Positions 1-8,498 of a DNA stretch of 64,000 nucleotides are shown here, piece after piece; the first letter of the stretch is position 1; every line of letters starts with the position of its first letter. Source of the stretch: Pseudescherichia sp031987975 (GTDB lineage: Bacteria; Pseudomonadota; Gammaproteobacteria; Enterobacterales; Enterobacteriaceae); contig NZ_DALZYX010000009.1 in NCBI RefSeq assembly GCF_031987975.1, positions 1 to 64,000 of the forward strand, in the 5' to 3' direction. Below the pieces are notes generated by a model, which worked only from the letters and a program-made list of their open reading frames with translations, was not told the origin of the DNA and did no database searches. Made by a program: the position numbers and the translations under genes.

Positions 1-55
1 TTCAGGTGTTAGTGTCCTTACGGATGTGGGGGTTCGAGTCCCCCCCCTCGCACCA
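1..55 (+). tRNA. tRNA-Leu(CAG), 3' part
   Basis: The window opens inside a leucine tRNA. The visible part runs from the anticodon loop (TT-CAG-GT) through a long variable arm (TCC-TTAC-GGA), the T arm with GGTTCGAGTCC, and an acceptor strand ending in encoded CCA. It is the same species as the complete copy 39 bases downstream. The long variable arm is diagnostic for a class II tRNA. In E. coli three such genes (leuQPV) lie beside yjjZ, and yjjZ is the next gene here. Confidence 0.95.
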
Positions 56-94
56 ACGAGGCAGTATCAAAAAGCAAAATAGTAAGATAGATGT

Positions 95-180
95 GCGAAG
101 GTGGCGGAATTGGTAGACGCGCTAGCTTCAGGTGTTAGTGTCCTTAGGATGTGGGGGTTCGAGTCCCCCCCCTCGCACCA
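95..180 (+). tRNA. tRNA-Leu(CAG)
   Basis: This is a complete class II leucine tRNA: acceptor strand GCGAAGG, D arm, anticodon CAG at 129-131, long variable arm, T loop GGTTCGAGTCC and encoded CCA at 178-180. It matches the leuQ/leuP/leuV family of E. coli. Compared with the copy at 1-55 its variable-arm loop is one base shorter (TTA instead of TTAC), while the flanking stem bases are unchanged. The gene should still fold, because the loop of that arm tolerates length change. The two copies are presumably cotranscribed and processed from one precursor. Confidence 0.96.
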
Positions 181-216
181 CTTATCTTGCTCTCTTCCAG
201 TACGACCTCTCCCGCT

Positions 217-453
217 TCATCCCATTTTCAAATTCATTATTACCAGCATCATTCCGCCAATTAACGCAATACCCGACGGCAGCAGCACAAAGTGACGCAG
301 ACGCTTGTGATAGAGCATGGCAGGCGTTAACAGTAGACCAGGCACGATAATCGCACGCCAGGCGTCATCAGAGAGATCGGCACAGGCCAGCCCGAGCGCA
401 ACGATGCCCGATAATACGAATCCCCATCCACTTTCCAGCACGCGCTGCAACAT
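217..453 (-). CDS. yjjZ: YjjZ-like DUF1435 small membrane protein
   Basis: The 78-residue protein has two or three hydrophobic stretches (about residues 9-25, 33-45 and 55-73) separated by a basic YHKRLRH segment, so it is probably a small inner-membrane protein. Length, the start LQRVLESGWGF and the position between leuQPV-type tRNAs and fhuF match E. coli YjjZ (DUF1435). The function of the family is unknown. AGAGG lies five bases before the ATG. It is transcribed towards the tRNA genes, alone. The assignment rests on synteny and recalled sequence similarity. Confidence 0.8.
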   Translation of the reverse strand: MLQRVLESGWGFVLSGIVALGLACADLSDDAWRAIIVPGLLLTPAMLYHKRLRHFVLLPSGIALIGGMMLVIMNLKMG

Positions 454-705
454 GCCTCTGCCCCCACAGTGATAATGATAACTAATATCATATGATATGT
501 TTTCTCATTTGTCAGCATGCGGTTGTGACGCTGCGCGATCTTTCTACATCTGTTAATGACAGGCATTCATGAAGGTGATAAATTGTGCGCCTCGGAAAAT
601 ACATAACAATTTCTTACTCTTTTTCGCGAAATTTTATTGACGCGTTATTTCTCATTTTGCCAACCATAACGTTTTATATATCGCAGATTAATAACGACAT
701 TACAG

Positions 706-1770
706 ATGACAGCACAATCCTGGCATAACCTTTGTAACAAGAAATATCAGCTATCCCTGCGGTTATTTTTGTTTCTCAATGCCGTTTCGGCCCTCTTTTC
801 ATTTCTGCTGCCGCTAAACAGCGTGATGAGCGTGACTCCGCCGCTCGGGCTGCTCTTTACAGCCAGCGTTGCGCTGCTGCTCTGGCACAAGTGGCAATCA
901 GAAAAGAAAATAAATATTCCTCTCATTTCACTTTTATTTGGCTGCCTGTGGGCGTGGCATGTCAGCATGAAATATTCCGCTATTGGTCATCCGGATCCGG
1001 CATATCTTTTAATTGCGCTGTTAAGCGTATTATTTATTGGCACTATCGCTTTCTCTAACAATATCAGCGCGTTTATGCTGCACTCACTGCCGGTAAGCCT
1101 GAGCTGCCTGTGGCTGACCGACGGCAGCGCCTGGCTAAGGGTGCTCTACTGCTTTGCCCTGCCGGTGGTAGGTATTACCATCCAGCACGTGATCCAGCGG
1201 CGTAACGATAGCTTTGCCCAGGAGCTGATGGACAAGCTGTTAGATGAACGCAAGATGCTAAAAGATTTGAGCATGCTCGATCCATTGACCGGGCTTTACA
1301 ACCGCCGCGGCCTGCAAAATAAGATTGATAACCTGCTGGCGCACGATGACGGCAAACAGTTCGTACTGCTGTTGGATATCGATCACTTTAAAGCCTATAA
1401 CGACCACTACGGTCATATGATGGGCGATCAGGCGCTTATTCGTGTCTCTGCCGCTATCCGCGACGCGGTGCGCTCCCGGGATATTGTCGCCCGCTTTGGT
1501 GGCGAGGAGTTTATGATCCTGTTGAGTCATGTCGATCTGGAACACGCTCGCATGACCGCCGAGCGCATTCGCCAGCAGGTCTTCGATCTTAAGATCCCAC
1601 ATATGTTTAACGAGAGTGTGGCAACCAACGTTACGGTAAGCATCGGCATTGCTCCTCTGCTGGACGAGGATATTGAGGATGCGCTGAGCAAAGCGGATAA
1701 AGCGCTGTATGAAGCGAAGCATTTAGGGCGCAACCATATTTTGGTTAGCGGTGACCTGCAGATGGCTTAA
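706..1770 (+). CDS. membrane-bound GGDEF diguanylate cyclase
   Basis: Predicted to make cyclic di-GMP from two GTP at the inner membrane. The N-terminal 170 residues are strongly hydrophobic with about six membrane helices and form an unidentified sensor region. A short linker leads to a GGDEF domain from about residue 185. The catalytic signature is GGEEF at residues 265-269, and an inhibitory I-site RxxD (RSRD, 256-259) sits five residues before it, so product feedback is likely. No EAL domain follows. It stands alone, divergent from yjjZ across 250 bases with no recognised site. E. coli has no gene here, so this is a lineage-specific insertion; the environmental signal cannot be inferred. 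Confidence 0.92.
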   Translation: MTAQSWHNLCNKKYQLSLRLFLFLNAVSALFSFLLPLNSVMSVTPPLGLLFTASVALLLWHKWQSEKKINIPLISLLFGCLWAWHVSMKYSAIGHPDPAYLLIALLSVLFIGTIAFSNNISAFMLHSLPVSLSCLWLTDGSAWLRVLYCFALPVVGITIQHVIQRRNDSFAQELMDKLLDERKMLKDLSMLDPLTGLYNRRGLQNKIDNLLAHDDGKQFVLLLDIDHFKAYNDHYGHMMGDQALIRVSAAIRDAVRSRDIVARFGGEEFMILLSHVDLEHARMTAERIRQQVFDLKIPHMFNESVATNVTVSIGIAPLLDEDIEDALSKADKALYEAKHLGRNHILVSGDLQMA

Positions 1771-1831
1771 ACGGAACCCGGCAGGCATTTCGCGACAAAA
1801 ATGTTGCGCTTGTTCCTGCCTATGGTTAGGA

Positions 1832-1850
1832 TTAGCAATCATTATCATTT
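1832..1850 (+). promoter_or_regulatory. Fur box upstream of fhuF
   Basis: The segment TTAGCAATCATTATCATTT, about 20 bases before the fhuF ATG, keeps the right half of the 19-bp Fur consensus (ATCATTATC) intact and a weaker left half. fhuF is a classic Fur target, so repression by Fe2+-Fur is the expected control. The match is by eye. Confidence 0.8.
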
Positions 1851-1870
1851 AGATTCCGGTCTAACCTCTT

Positions 1871-2659
1871 ATGGCTCAACGTTCCGAACTGCTGGCAAAC
1901 GATCTTATCTGGCGAGCCCCGCTGCACACCGCAGCGCCAACGCTTGCTGATGCCCTGCGCGAAACGATGTCCAGCCAGCGTCCGCACATGCTGGAGGTTA
2001 TCCGCCTTGATGAGCCACCGCCGCACCGGGCCATGACCCTGGCGCAGTGGCAGCGCCCCGCCGCCCTGCGCACGCTGCTGGCCGACTACGGCGATCATAT
2101 CTACCGCAACCAGCCGCAACTGCCGCGCGAGGGGAAACCGCTTATCTCGCTGTGGGCGCAGTGGTATCTGGGCCTGCTGGTTCCACCGCTGATGCTGGCC
2201 CTGCTGGCGCACGACACCGCGCTGGATCTCTCCCCGGAGCATTTTCACGTTGAATTTCATGAGACAGGCCGCGCCGCCTGTTTCTGGGCCGACGTGCATG
2301 CCGATCGCTATACCACGCTGTTAGACGATCGCGGACGCATTGAAAAGCTGATCGTCTCGGCAATGATGCCGGTCGTTCAGGCGCTGGAGGCTACCGGTGA
2401 GATCAACGGCAAGCTTATCTGGAGCAATACGGGCTATCTCATCAACTGGTATCTGAACGAGATGAAGCCGCTTCTGGGCGATGCGCGGGTTAGTGCGCTG
2501 CGCCAGCTCTGCTTTTTCGACAAGACCCTGGCAAACGGCATGGATAACCCACTCTGGCGCACCGTCGTCCTGCGTGAGGGCGTGCTGGTGCGCCGTACCT
2601 GCTGTCAGCGCTACCGCCTGCCGGATGTCCAGCAGTGCGGCGACTGTACGCTTAAATAA
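1871..2659 (+). CDS. fhuF: FhuF, ferric siderophore iron reductase
   Basis: A 262-residue cytoplasmic [2Fe-2S] protein that reduces iron in hydroxamate-type siderophores after import, releasing Fe2+. The C-terminus carries the unusual cluster motif C-C-x10-C-x2-C (from CCQRY to GDC) that defines the family. A Fur box lies immediately upstream, fitting iron-starvation induction. It converges on the PTS permease, with only two bases between the two stop codons. The start codon has no strong ribosome site, but there is no better in-frame alternative. Position between yjjZ and bglJ matches E. coli. Confidence 0.95.
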   Translation: MAQRSELLANDLIWRAPLHTAAPTLADALRETMSSQRPHMLEVIRLDEPPPHRAMTLAQWQRPAALRTLLADYGDHIYRNQPQLPREGKPLISLWAQWYLGLLVPPLMLALLAHDTALDLSPEHFHVEFHETGRAACFWADVHADRYTTLLDDRGRIEKLIVSAMMPVVQALEATGEINGKLIWSNTGYLINWYLNEMKPLLGDARVSALRQLCFFDKTLANGMDNPLWRTVVLREGVLVRRTCCQRYRLPDVQQCGDCTLK

Positions 2660-2661
2660 TC

Positions 2662-4005
2662 TTACGCGACCTGCTGGCTCTCCCCCTCTGCACGCTGTGA
2701 CTCCTGCGCCTCCTGCTCCAGGAGCTGTTTCTCGTAGACCTTAAAGAACGGGTAGTAGATCACGGCGGAGACCACGGCCAGCAACACGACGAGGATCGCC
2801 GCCCGGTAGTCCCAGCCCAGTGCCCAGGCCGCGCCGATCGGTGCCGGTGCGGTCCAGGGAACAACGGCAATCACCCGACCAATCAGATCCATTTTCATTG
2901 CGCCCCAGGCGATCACCGAGTTGATCAGCGGTGCGAGCAGGAAGGGGATAAAAAAGACCGGGTTCATTACAATAGGCGTGCCGAAGATCACTGGCTCGTT
3001 GATATTAAAGAAGCTGGGCACAATGCTGAGCCGCCCGATAGAGCGCAGGTGCACGGATCGGCTACGCAGATAGCAGATCACCAGTCCCATCGTCGCTCCA
3101 GACCCCCCTACCACAATGAAGAATGTCCAGAACGCCTCCATAAAGATGTGTGGCAGCGGCGCGCCCTGTGCCAGCGCGGTCTGGTTCATCCCCAGGTTGG
3201 TTAACCAGAACATCTGCAGCATACCGGAGACGATAGCCGCCCCGTGGATGCCGGCGAACCACAGCAGATGGCCAACCAGCACCGCCAGCAGAATAGCAGG
3301 CAGCGAGTCAGCGGCGGCCACCAGCGGCTTAAACAGGGCCATGATAGCCTGCGGGATCAGCACCGAGAACTCTGACTGGATAAACAGGCTCAGCGGGTAG
3401 AGCGTGAGCACGACCACCAGCACGGGGATCAGCAGATCGAACGAGTTTTTGATCATCGGCGGAACCTGATCCGGCAGGCGGATGCCGATGTTATGCGCTT
3501 TTAAAAAGCGCATCATCTCCACACAGTAGATGGCCACCAGGATAGCGGTAAAGATCCCGGTGCCGCCCAGGCTATGCACCGGCAGCGCGCTATCGGTTTT
3601 TGGCGCGGCGACCAGCAGAAACGCCATCAGCGCGAGCATGGCACACATAAAGGGATCGAGCTGGTGCGACTTCACGTAGTGCTTGCCAAGGTTATAGGCG
3701 ATGGCGGCACAGATGTAGATCGACATGATCCCCATGGTCATATCGAACGGGGTAAGGATCCGCCCCTCATACTGCTTTGCCAGATCGAGCCAGCCGCGAG
3801 CAAAGCCCCAGGTGGTATCCGGTGAGAACGGCGGATAGGCAAAAATAAGCAGAAAGGAGCCGACAATCATAAAGGGCATTGCCGAGATAAAACCATCGCG
3901 AATCGCCATCACATGACGCTGGGCAGAGATGCGTCCGGCGATGGGGCTGACATAATTTTCAACAAAACGGAAGATCAGGTTAAACGCAGCGTGGTTGGCA
4001 GACAT
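2662..4005 (-). CDS. PTS sugar permease IIC (lactose/cellobiose family)
   Basis: Membrane permease domain of a phosphotransferase system, about ten membrane helices, of the EIIC lactose/cellobiose (CelB/ChbC) type. Typical features are the N-terminal AIRDGFISAMPFMIVGS segment and the loop with NINEPVIFGTPIVMNP near residue 310. The chosen start (447 residues, MSANHAAF) has GGAGAG seven bases upstream; an earlier in-frame ATG at 4041 has none. No IIA or IIB gene is nearby, so partners must be encoded elsewhere or the protein is an orphan. It is inserted between fhuF and bglJ, where E. coli has nothing. The substrate, probably a beta-glucoside or diacetylchitobiose-like sugar, is a guess. Confidence 0.88.
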   Translation of the reverse strand: MSANHAAFNLIFRFVENYVSPIAGRISAQRHVMAIRDGFISAMPFMIVGSFLLIFAYPPFSPDTTWGFARGWLDLAKQYEGRILTPFDMTMGIMSIYICAAIAYNLGKHYVKSHQLDPFMCAMLALMAFLLVAAPKTDSALPVHSLGGTGIFTAILVAIYCVEMMRFLKAHNIGIRLPDQVPPMIKNSFDLLIPVLVVVLTLYPLSLFIQSEFSVLIPQAIMALFKPLVAAADSLPAILLAVLVGHLLWFAGIHGAAIVSGMLQMFWLTNLGMNQTALAQGAPLPHIFMEAFWTFFIVVGGSGATMGLVICYLRSRSVHLRSIGRLSIVPSFFNINEPVIFGTPIVMNPVFFIPFLLAPLINSVIAWGAMKMDLIGRVIAVVPWTAPAPIGAAWALGWDYRAAILVVLLAVVSAVIYYPFFKVYEKQLLEQEAQESQRAEGESQQVA

Positions 4006-4161
4006 TTTGGCTCTCCGGTCAGGCGAAAAAAGGAATGGCAAAAATGAGTATCAGTCTGCGATCTGCACTGTGCAACCGGTTACTGTAACCGGTTTCCGCG
4101 ATTGTGAAGAGGATCGATAATCGGCCTATCCCGCTGTGAATAAATAAGATTCACCTCACAG

Positions 4162-4842
4162 TCAGGCCGGTATCTGTCGTCGGGAGTGAGGGATCTCAAG
4201 GAACGCCTGCTGCATCTGCACAAGGATATCTGCCGCGTAGAATAAACCTGCATCGGTATCAACGCCCAGCTTCGTCATCAGACTAAGCTTATGCGCGCGA
4301 ATGCTCTTGCAGTTGCGCTGAAGTCGAATGGCAATATTAGCAATCGGATAGCCCAGGGCGGTATAGTGAAGGATCTCCCGCTCGGTCTGATTCAGTACCC
4401 GCTCATAGCTGTAATACCAGAGGTTGAGGATAGTCTCATTCACCCGCTGTTTATCGCTAAGCCATTTCCGTAGCTGCTGGCGTACCCGCTCCAGCGGGGC
4501 CGTTTTGCTGATGATGCCATGCAGCGCGACGGGTGAAAAACGGCTTACCAGCCGCGCCTCCATGTCATTGCCCGCCAGCACAATGCGTTGCTGGCCGGGG
4601 CGGTTTTTCGCCATCTCGCACATTACCTTAAGGCACTCCAGCCGCTGCGCTCTGATAGCGGAGAGCGAATAGATCACTGCAAAAAAGGGCGTCCACGGCA
4701 GCGCATTCATAAAATCGGCGTAATCTTTAAAGAAATAAAACTGATAATTCCCTGCGCCCGGTAATAGGTGCCGAAGTCCGGCTTCGCTCATGGCGCATCG
4801 TTCAATAATGGCAACGTTTCTTCTTGCTCCACTTTTTTCCAT
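4162..4842 (-). CDS. bglJ: BglJ, LuxR/RcsB-partner regulator
   Basis: The 226-residue regulator has a degenerate receiver-like N-terminal half and a C-terminal LuxR-type helix-turn-helix (LNQTEREILHYTALGYPIANIA, about residues 150-200). Known E. coli BglJ forms a heterodimer with RcsB and activates H-NS-silenced loci such as bgl. It lacks a full phospho-acceptor pocket, as expected for an auxiliary RcsB partner. Its start overlaps the end of yjjQ by 55 bases, so the two form one operon, as in E. coli. An earlier candidate start within that overlap would be hard to exclude. Identity rests on similarity plus synteny. Confidence 0.9.
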   Translation of the reverse strand: MEKSGARRNVAIIERCAMSEAGLRHLLPGAGNYQFYFFKDYADFMNALPWTPFFAVIYSLSAIRAQRLECLKVMCEMAKNRPGQQRIVLAGNDMEARLVSRFSPVALHGIISKTAPLERVRQQLRKWLSDKQRVNETILNLWYYSYERVLNQTEREILHYTALGYPIANIAIRLQRNCKSIRAHKLSLMTKLGVDTDAGLFYAADILVQMQQAFLEIPHSRRQIPA

Positions 4843-5525
4843 TGTTTACTCTCGCCATTCATTGGATTTAAATTTAATACCTCAGACCCATAGCCGCTAT
4901 TAATCCATGCATACAACTCGGCATTGCTACGTAATGAGAGCCGACGCATAGCGCTATTTTTCTGTGCGCTTACCGTCTTATTGCTTTTTTTAAGCATGGA
5001 CGCGATCTGATTAATACCCCATCCTTTACCAAGAAGCCGTAATACCTGCCTTTCTGAATAGGTTAATGACAGTGCGGGTTGATTCACATCGTCATCATCA
5101 TAATCATGATCTGACAAAAGCGACCGCCCGATAATTTCTGCACGACGGTTGCCGCTACGGACCGCATTAATAATGCCCTCGACCGGCTCCATACTGGAGA
5201 GCAGCGTGCTTTCTGAACGCAGCAGTAGCTCTACCGCCAGCGGATAGATAGGTAAGGGAACGATAAAAACCCAATGAATATCAACACATTGAATCATCAT
5301 TGAGTAGTATGTTTTACAGGCGCTGCGGGCCTGTCTTAAATCGTTAGTCAGATCGACAATAACGACGTTCGCGTGCTGCAGCAGAGAGAGCGTTATCTCC
5401 TCTGGCGTCGCACAGTAAATAGTTTCATACTCACAAAATGATTGCGCCATAATAGCGCCAAGTCCAAACTGTATTATGGGTGCCCTGCTTATTACCACTG
5501 CGCACCTGTACTTTTCTGATAGCAT
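4788..5525 (-). CDS. yjjQ: YjjQ, LuxR-type regulator
   Basis: A 245-residue protein with a divergent response-regulator-like N-terminal domain and a LuxR-type DNA-binding domain (LTYSERQVLRLLGKGWGINQIA, about residues 153-210). E. coli YjjQ represses motility and biofilm genes and is itself silenced by H-NS and derepressed by LeuO. Here too the gene is the first of a yjjQ-bglJ operon and is preceded by a long AT-rich region that would suit H-NS binding. AGGAGA lies just upstream of the ATG. Confidence comes from gene order plus the paired, overlapping arrangement with bglJ. Confidence 0.9.
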   Translation of the reverse strand: MLSEKYRCAVVISRAPIIQFGLGAIMAQSFCEYETIYCATPEEITLSLLQHANVVIVDLTNDLRQARSACKTYYSMMIQCVDIHWVFIVPLPIYPLAVELLLRSESTLLSSMEPVEGIINAVRSGNRRAEIIGRSLLSDHDYDDDDVNQPALSLTYSERQVLRLLGKGWGINQIASMLKKSNKTVSAQKNSAMRRLSLRSNAELYAWINSGYGSEVLNLNPMNGESKQWKKVEQEETLPLLNDAP

Positions 5526-5995
5526 ATCTCCTCCGCTTACATTCGAGAACCAAGTGTGTTAATTCATCACGATAACGTTCATGAATAAATAAATGCCAGA
5601 ACAAAAGCGCTACTCAACATCACAACTGTTAACACAGCATGTCATTATCTTTATTCGTCACGCTTACATCATCAGACTCACGGCGGCCGACTGCAGTATT
5701 ACTCATTTATTCCTGGTGTAATATCGCATATCTCTGTTAAAAAAATAATGGGTGCCACGGCAAAAAAAATACGTTACTGAGGAAGTATCTCTAAATATAT
5801 AAACCCTCTGAATGATTAAAAAATTCTGTATCGCGCAATGCGGTGATATCACGGCAAGGAAACGGTCTGAGGCGATAAAATCAATTTATTAGCTAAATAT
5901 TGATCTATCACAGCGCCGGGCAGGTAGCACGTTGTGTTAAAAGTACGTTTTCTGTTTCGCCACGTCGGCATATGGCTACTCTACCAGGGCAACTC
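5526..5995. other. AT-rich divergent intergenic region yjjQ/yjjP
   Basis: About 470 bases with no convincing gene. The stretch is clearly more AT-rich than its neighbours and contains repeated A and T tracts (for example 5738-5770 and 5790-5830). It must hold the promoters of yjjQ-bglJ and yjjP-yjjB. H-NS silencing of yjjQ is known in E. coli; the composition here is consistent with that, but no specific site was identified. Confidence 0.6.
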
Positions 5996-6772
5996 ATGCA
6001 AGCAGATCGGGATCAACAGCGGGTCGTAACGCGCCTGTGTATTCAGTGCGGCCTTCTCCTGTTACAGCACGGGGCGGAGAGCGCCCTGGTAGAAGAGCTA
6101 TCCACCCGCCTCGGGCGGGCGCTGGGAATGGATAGCGTTGAGAGCGCCATCTCGGCAAACGCTATCGTGCTTACCACGCTTCAGAACGGGCAGTGCATGA
6201 CCTCCACGCGTAAAAACAGCGACCGGGGGATCAATATGCACGTTGTCACCCAGGTACAGCACATCGTCATTATGGCCGAACATCATCTGCTGGATGCGAG
6301 AGATGTGGAAAAGCGCTTCGGCCAGATAAAACCCCTGCGCTACCCGCGCTGGCTGGTAACGCTGGTGGTGGGCCTCTCCTGCGCCTGCTTCTGCAAGCTG
6401 AACAATGGCGGCTGGGATGGCACCGTTGTAACCTTCTGTGCCAGCAGCGTGGCGATGTATGTCCGTCTGACGCTGGCCCAGCGGCATCTGCATCCGCAGA
6501 TCAACTTTTGCCTGACGGCCTTTGTCGCCACAACCGTCTCAGGACTGCTACTCACTCTGCCCGCCTTCACCCTGACGCCAACGGTCGCGATGGCGGCCAG
6601 CGTCCTGCTGCTGGTTCCCGGCTTCCCGCTCATCAACGCCGTCGCCGACATGTTTAAAGGGCATATTAATACCGGGCTGGCGCGCTGGGCTATCGCCAGC
6701 CTGCTGACGCTCGCCACCTGTATCGGCGTGGTGATGGCCATGACGCTGTGGGGGCTACGCGGATGGGTATAG
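5996..6772 (+). CDS. yjjP: YjjP, succinate exporter subunit (ThrE N-terminal domain)
   Basis: YjjP and YjjB together correspond to the two halves of the ThrE threonine/serine exporter family; in E. coli the pair exports succinate under anaerobic conditions. The protein has a cytoplasmic amphipathic N-terminal domain (about residues 1-110, LLLQHGAESALVEELSTRLG) followed by about five membrane helices. The start MQADRDQQR is chosen because E. coli YjjP begins at the same place; the reading frame is open 96 bases further upstream (ATG at 5900), but that leader has no family counterpart. It overlaps yjjB by ten bases, implying translational coupling. Confidence 0.93.
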   Translation: MQADRDQQRVVTRLCIQCGLLLLQHGAESALVEELSTRLGRALGMDSVESAISANAIVLTTLQNGQCMTSTRKNSDRGINMHVVTQVQHIVIMAEHHLLDARDVEKRFGQIKPLRYPRWLVTLVVGLSCACFCKLNNGGWDGTVVTFCASSVAMYVRLTLAQRHLHPQINFCLTAFVATTVSGLLLTLPAFTLTPTVAMAASVLLLVPGFPLINAVADMFKGHINTGLARWAIASLLTLATCIGVVMAMTLWGLRGWV

Positions 6773-7236
6773 TCGATTTTCTGCTGGCGCTGGCGCAGGA
6801 TATGCTCCTCGCTGCTATTCCTGCCGTTGGCTTTGCCATGGTTTTCAATGTGCCGCAGCGCGCCCTGCCCTGGTGCGGGCTGCTGGGTGCCATCGGCCAC
6901 GGCGCGCGGATGGTGATGATGACCGGCGGCATCAATGCCGAATGGTCTACCTTTGTTGCCGCTATGCTCGTTGGCTGCATCGGTATCCGCTGGTCCCGCT
7001 GGTATCTTGCCCATCCCAAGGTCTTTACCGTCGCGGCGGTGATCCCGATGTTTCCCGGCATTTCGGCCTATACGGCGATGATCTCTGCGGTAAAAATAGG
7101 TCACTTTGGCTATAGCGAAGCGATGATGATCCTGCTGCTGACCAACTTTTTGAAGGCCACGTCGATTGTAGCGGCCCTCTCAATTGGCCTGTCGGTGCCC
7201 GGATTGTGGATCTACCGTAAGCGCCCCCGCGTTTGA
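6763..7236 (+). CDS. yjjB: YjjB, succinate exporter subunit (ThrE C-terminal domain)
   Basis: A 157-residue membrane protein with four or five helices, the second half of the split ThrE-type exporter. The conserved segment HPKVFTVAAVIPMFPGISAY is present near the middle. The start MGIVDFLLALAQD aligns with E. coli YjjB and lies inside the end of yjjP, ten bases before its stop; an ATG 15 bases earlier is possible but less likely. The protein ends in the basic tail YRKRPRV. The partner is YjjP, and neither half is expected to work alone. Confidence 0.93.
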   Translation: MGIVDFLLALAQDMLLAAIPAVGFAMVFNVPQRALPWCGLLGAIGHGARMVMMTGGINAEWSTFVAAMLVGCIGIRWSRWYLAHPKVFTVAAVIPMFPGISAYTAMISAVKIGHFGYSEAMMILLLTNFLKATSIVAALSIGLSVPGLWIYRKRPRV

Positions 7237-7301
7237 GATTTGTGTTCTGCCTGCACCGTGGTAATAATCCCTGTTCCTGTTGCGGCCACAAAGAGGCGGA
7301 T

Positions 7302-7943
7302 GTGAAGCACGACGGCGTGTATTTACCGGAGAAACTGGACGAGTCCAGCCTGAAGGACAAAATTTTCATCAGTGCCATTGAGCTGTTTGCCGAGTATGGC
7401 CTGAACGGTGCCCGTATGGAGCAGATCGCCGAGAAGGCGGGTACGACTAAACGGATGGTGGTTTATCACTATAAAACGAAAGAGAGCCTCTATCTGCAGG
7501 TGCTTGAGTATGTGTATACCGAGATCCGTGCCAGCGAAACGCGGCTTAATCTGACAAACCTGCCGCCGGTAGAAGCGATGGTAGAGCTGGTAGAGAGTAC
7601 CTTCGACTTTCACGCTGCGCATCCCGATTTCATTCGCATTATCTGCATGGAGAACATGCAGCGCGGACGCTATATGCAGCAGTCGGAATATCTGCGCAAG
7701 GTTAATCGCAGCGCGCTGACCCTGCTGGAAGATATCCTTGCGCGTGGCCAGCAGAAGCAGCTTTTCAGCCGCAGCGTCAACGCTCGCGACGTGCACCGCC
7801 TGATGAGCAGCTTCAGCTTCCATTACGTGGCGAACAGCTACACCTTTACTCTGCTGTTCGAGGAGGGGGCGGATAGCCAGGCCCAGCAGGCACACTACCG
7901 TGCCATGGCGGTGCAGGTGGTGCTGCGCTATGTCTGTCCTTGA
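7302..7943 (+). CDS. TetR/AcrR-family repressor
   Basis: A one-component repressor with an N-terminal TetR helix-turn-helix (IELFAEYGLNGARMEQIAEKAG then TTKRMVVYHYKTKESLY) and a helical ligand-binding domain of about 140 residues with the TetR_C pattern FHAAHPDFIRIICMEN. The effector is unknown. I prefer the GTG at 7302, which follows AGAGG; an ATG at 7233 in the same frame would add a Cys-rich leader (CSCCGHKE) that overlaps the end of yjjB by four bases and looks untranslated. No divergent target gene exists; it sits between yjjB and ohrR, so its target may be itself or a distant locus. E. coli lacks it here. Confidence 0.85.
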   Translation: MKHDGVYLPEKLDESSLKDKIFISAIELFAEYGLNGARMEQIAEKAGTTKRMVVYHYKTKESLYLQVLEYVYTEIRASETRLNLTNLPPVEAMVELVESTFDFHAAHPDFIRIICMENMQRGRYMQQSEYLRKVNRSALTLLEDILARGQQKQLFSRSVNARDVHRLMSSFSFHYVANSYTFTLLFEEGADSQAQQAHYRAMAVQVVLRYVCP

Positions 7944-7971
7944 TGAGTTTTCTTCTGTACAAAAATATAAC

Positions 7972-8000
7972 TTGCAATTAAATCGCACACTACCTATATT
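7972..8000 (+). promoter_or_regulatory. ohrR promoter
   Basis: A near-consensus sigma-70 promoter: -35 TTGCAA at 7972-7977, a 17-base spacer and -10 TATATT at 7995-8000. The expected transcription start, six to seven bases after the -10, coincides with the A of the ohrR ATG at 8007, so the mRNA would have no 5' leader. Confidence 0.75.
7973..7987. promoter_or_regulatory. candidate OhrR operator
   Basis: TGCAATTAAATCGCA is a 15-base near-palindrome (one mismatched pair, central A) that overlaps the -35 box and spacer of the ohrR promoter. Its ATT-centred dyad resembles operators of other OhrR proteins, and its placement would block RNA polymerase. Autorepression is inferred, not shown. Confidence 0.5.
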
Positions 8001-8006
8001 CAAAAC

Positions 8007-8462
8007 ATGAAGACGAAATCGACAGCCCCGGCGAATGCGCCTCTGGCCCTGAATAATCAGCTCTGCTTTGCGCTCTACTCCGCAAACCTGGCGCTGAATA
8101 AACTCTATCGGCAGCTGCTGGCCCCGTTAGGTCTCACCTATCCACAGTATCTGGTGATGCTGGTGCTGTGGGAGCGGGACGACGTCACCGTGTCAGAGAT
8201 TGGCGAGCAGCTGTTTCTGGACTCTGCCACCCTGACGCCACTGCTTAAGCGTCTGGAGAGCGCCGGGCTGCTTGTTCGCCAGCGCTCGCGTCAGGACGAG
8301 CGCCAGGTTGCCGTAACCCTGACCGAATCGGGACGGGCGTTGCAGCAGCAGGCACTAACGATCCCGGAATCAGTACGCTGCGCCGCCGCGTGCGATACGG
8401 ATTCACTGGCCGCGCTTCAGCACGAGCTGGAGACGCTGCGCCATCAGCTTCATAAGGCTTAG
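8007..8462 (+). CDS. ohrR: OhrR, MarR-family organic peroxide sensor
   Basis: A 151-residue MarR-type winged-helix repressor of ohr. The redox-sensing cysteine is Cys20 in NNQLCFALYSANLALNKLY, the place where OhrR proteins carry the thiol that is oxidised by organic hydroperoxides. The C-terminal helix has two further cysteines (CAAAC, about residues 124-128) that could form the disulfide of a two-Cys OhrR. The wing and recognition helix are visible in DSATLTPLLKRLESAGLL. It lies just upstream of ohr in the same direction. The ATG is only six bases after a good -10 box and has no Shine-Dalgarno, so translation from a leaderless mRNA is likely. Confidence 0.93.
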   Translation: MKTKSTAPANAPLALNNQLCFALYSANLALNKLYRQLLAPLGLTYPQYLVMLVLWERDDVTVSEIGEQLFLDSATLTPLLKRLESAGLLVRQRSRQDERQVAVTLTESGRALQQQALTIPESVRCAAACDTDSLAALQHELETLRHQLHKA

Positions 8463-8498
8463 GTTTTACCGTCCCTGACGGCCCTGGGCTTAACATAT

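Noticed and set aside
1..180. tRNA-Leu tandem as integration site for the accessory DNA
   Set aside because: The DNA beside it is conserved backbone and no tRNA-end duplication was seen in the accessory region.
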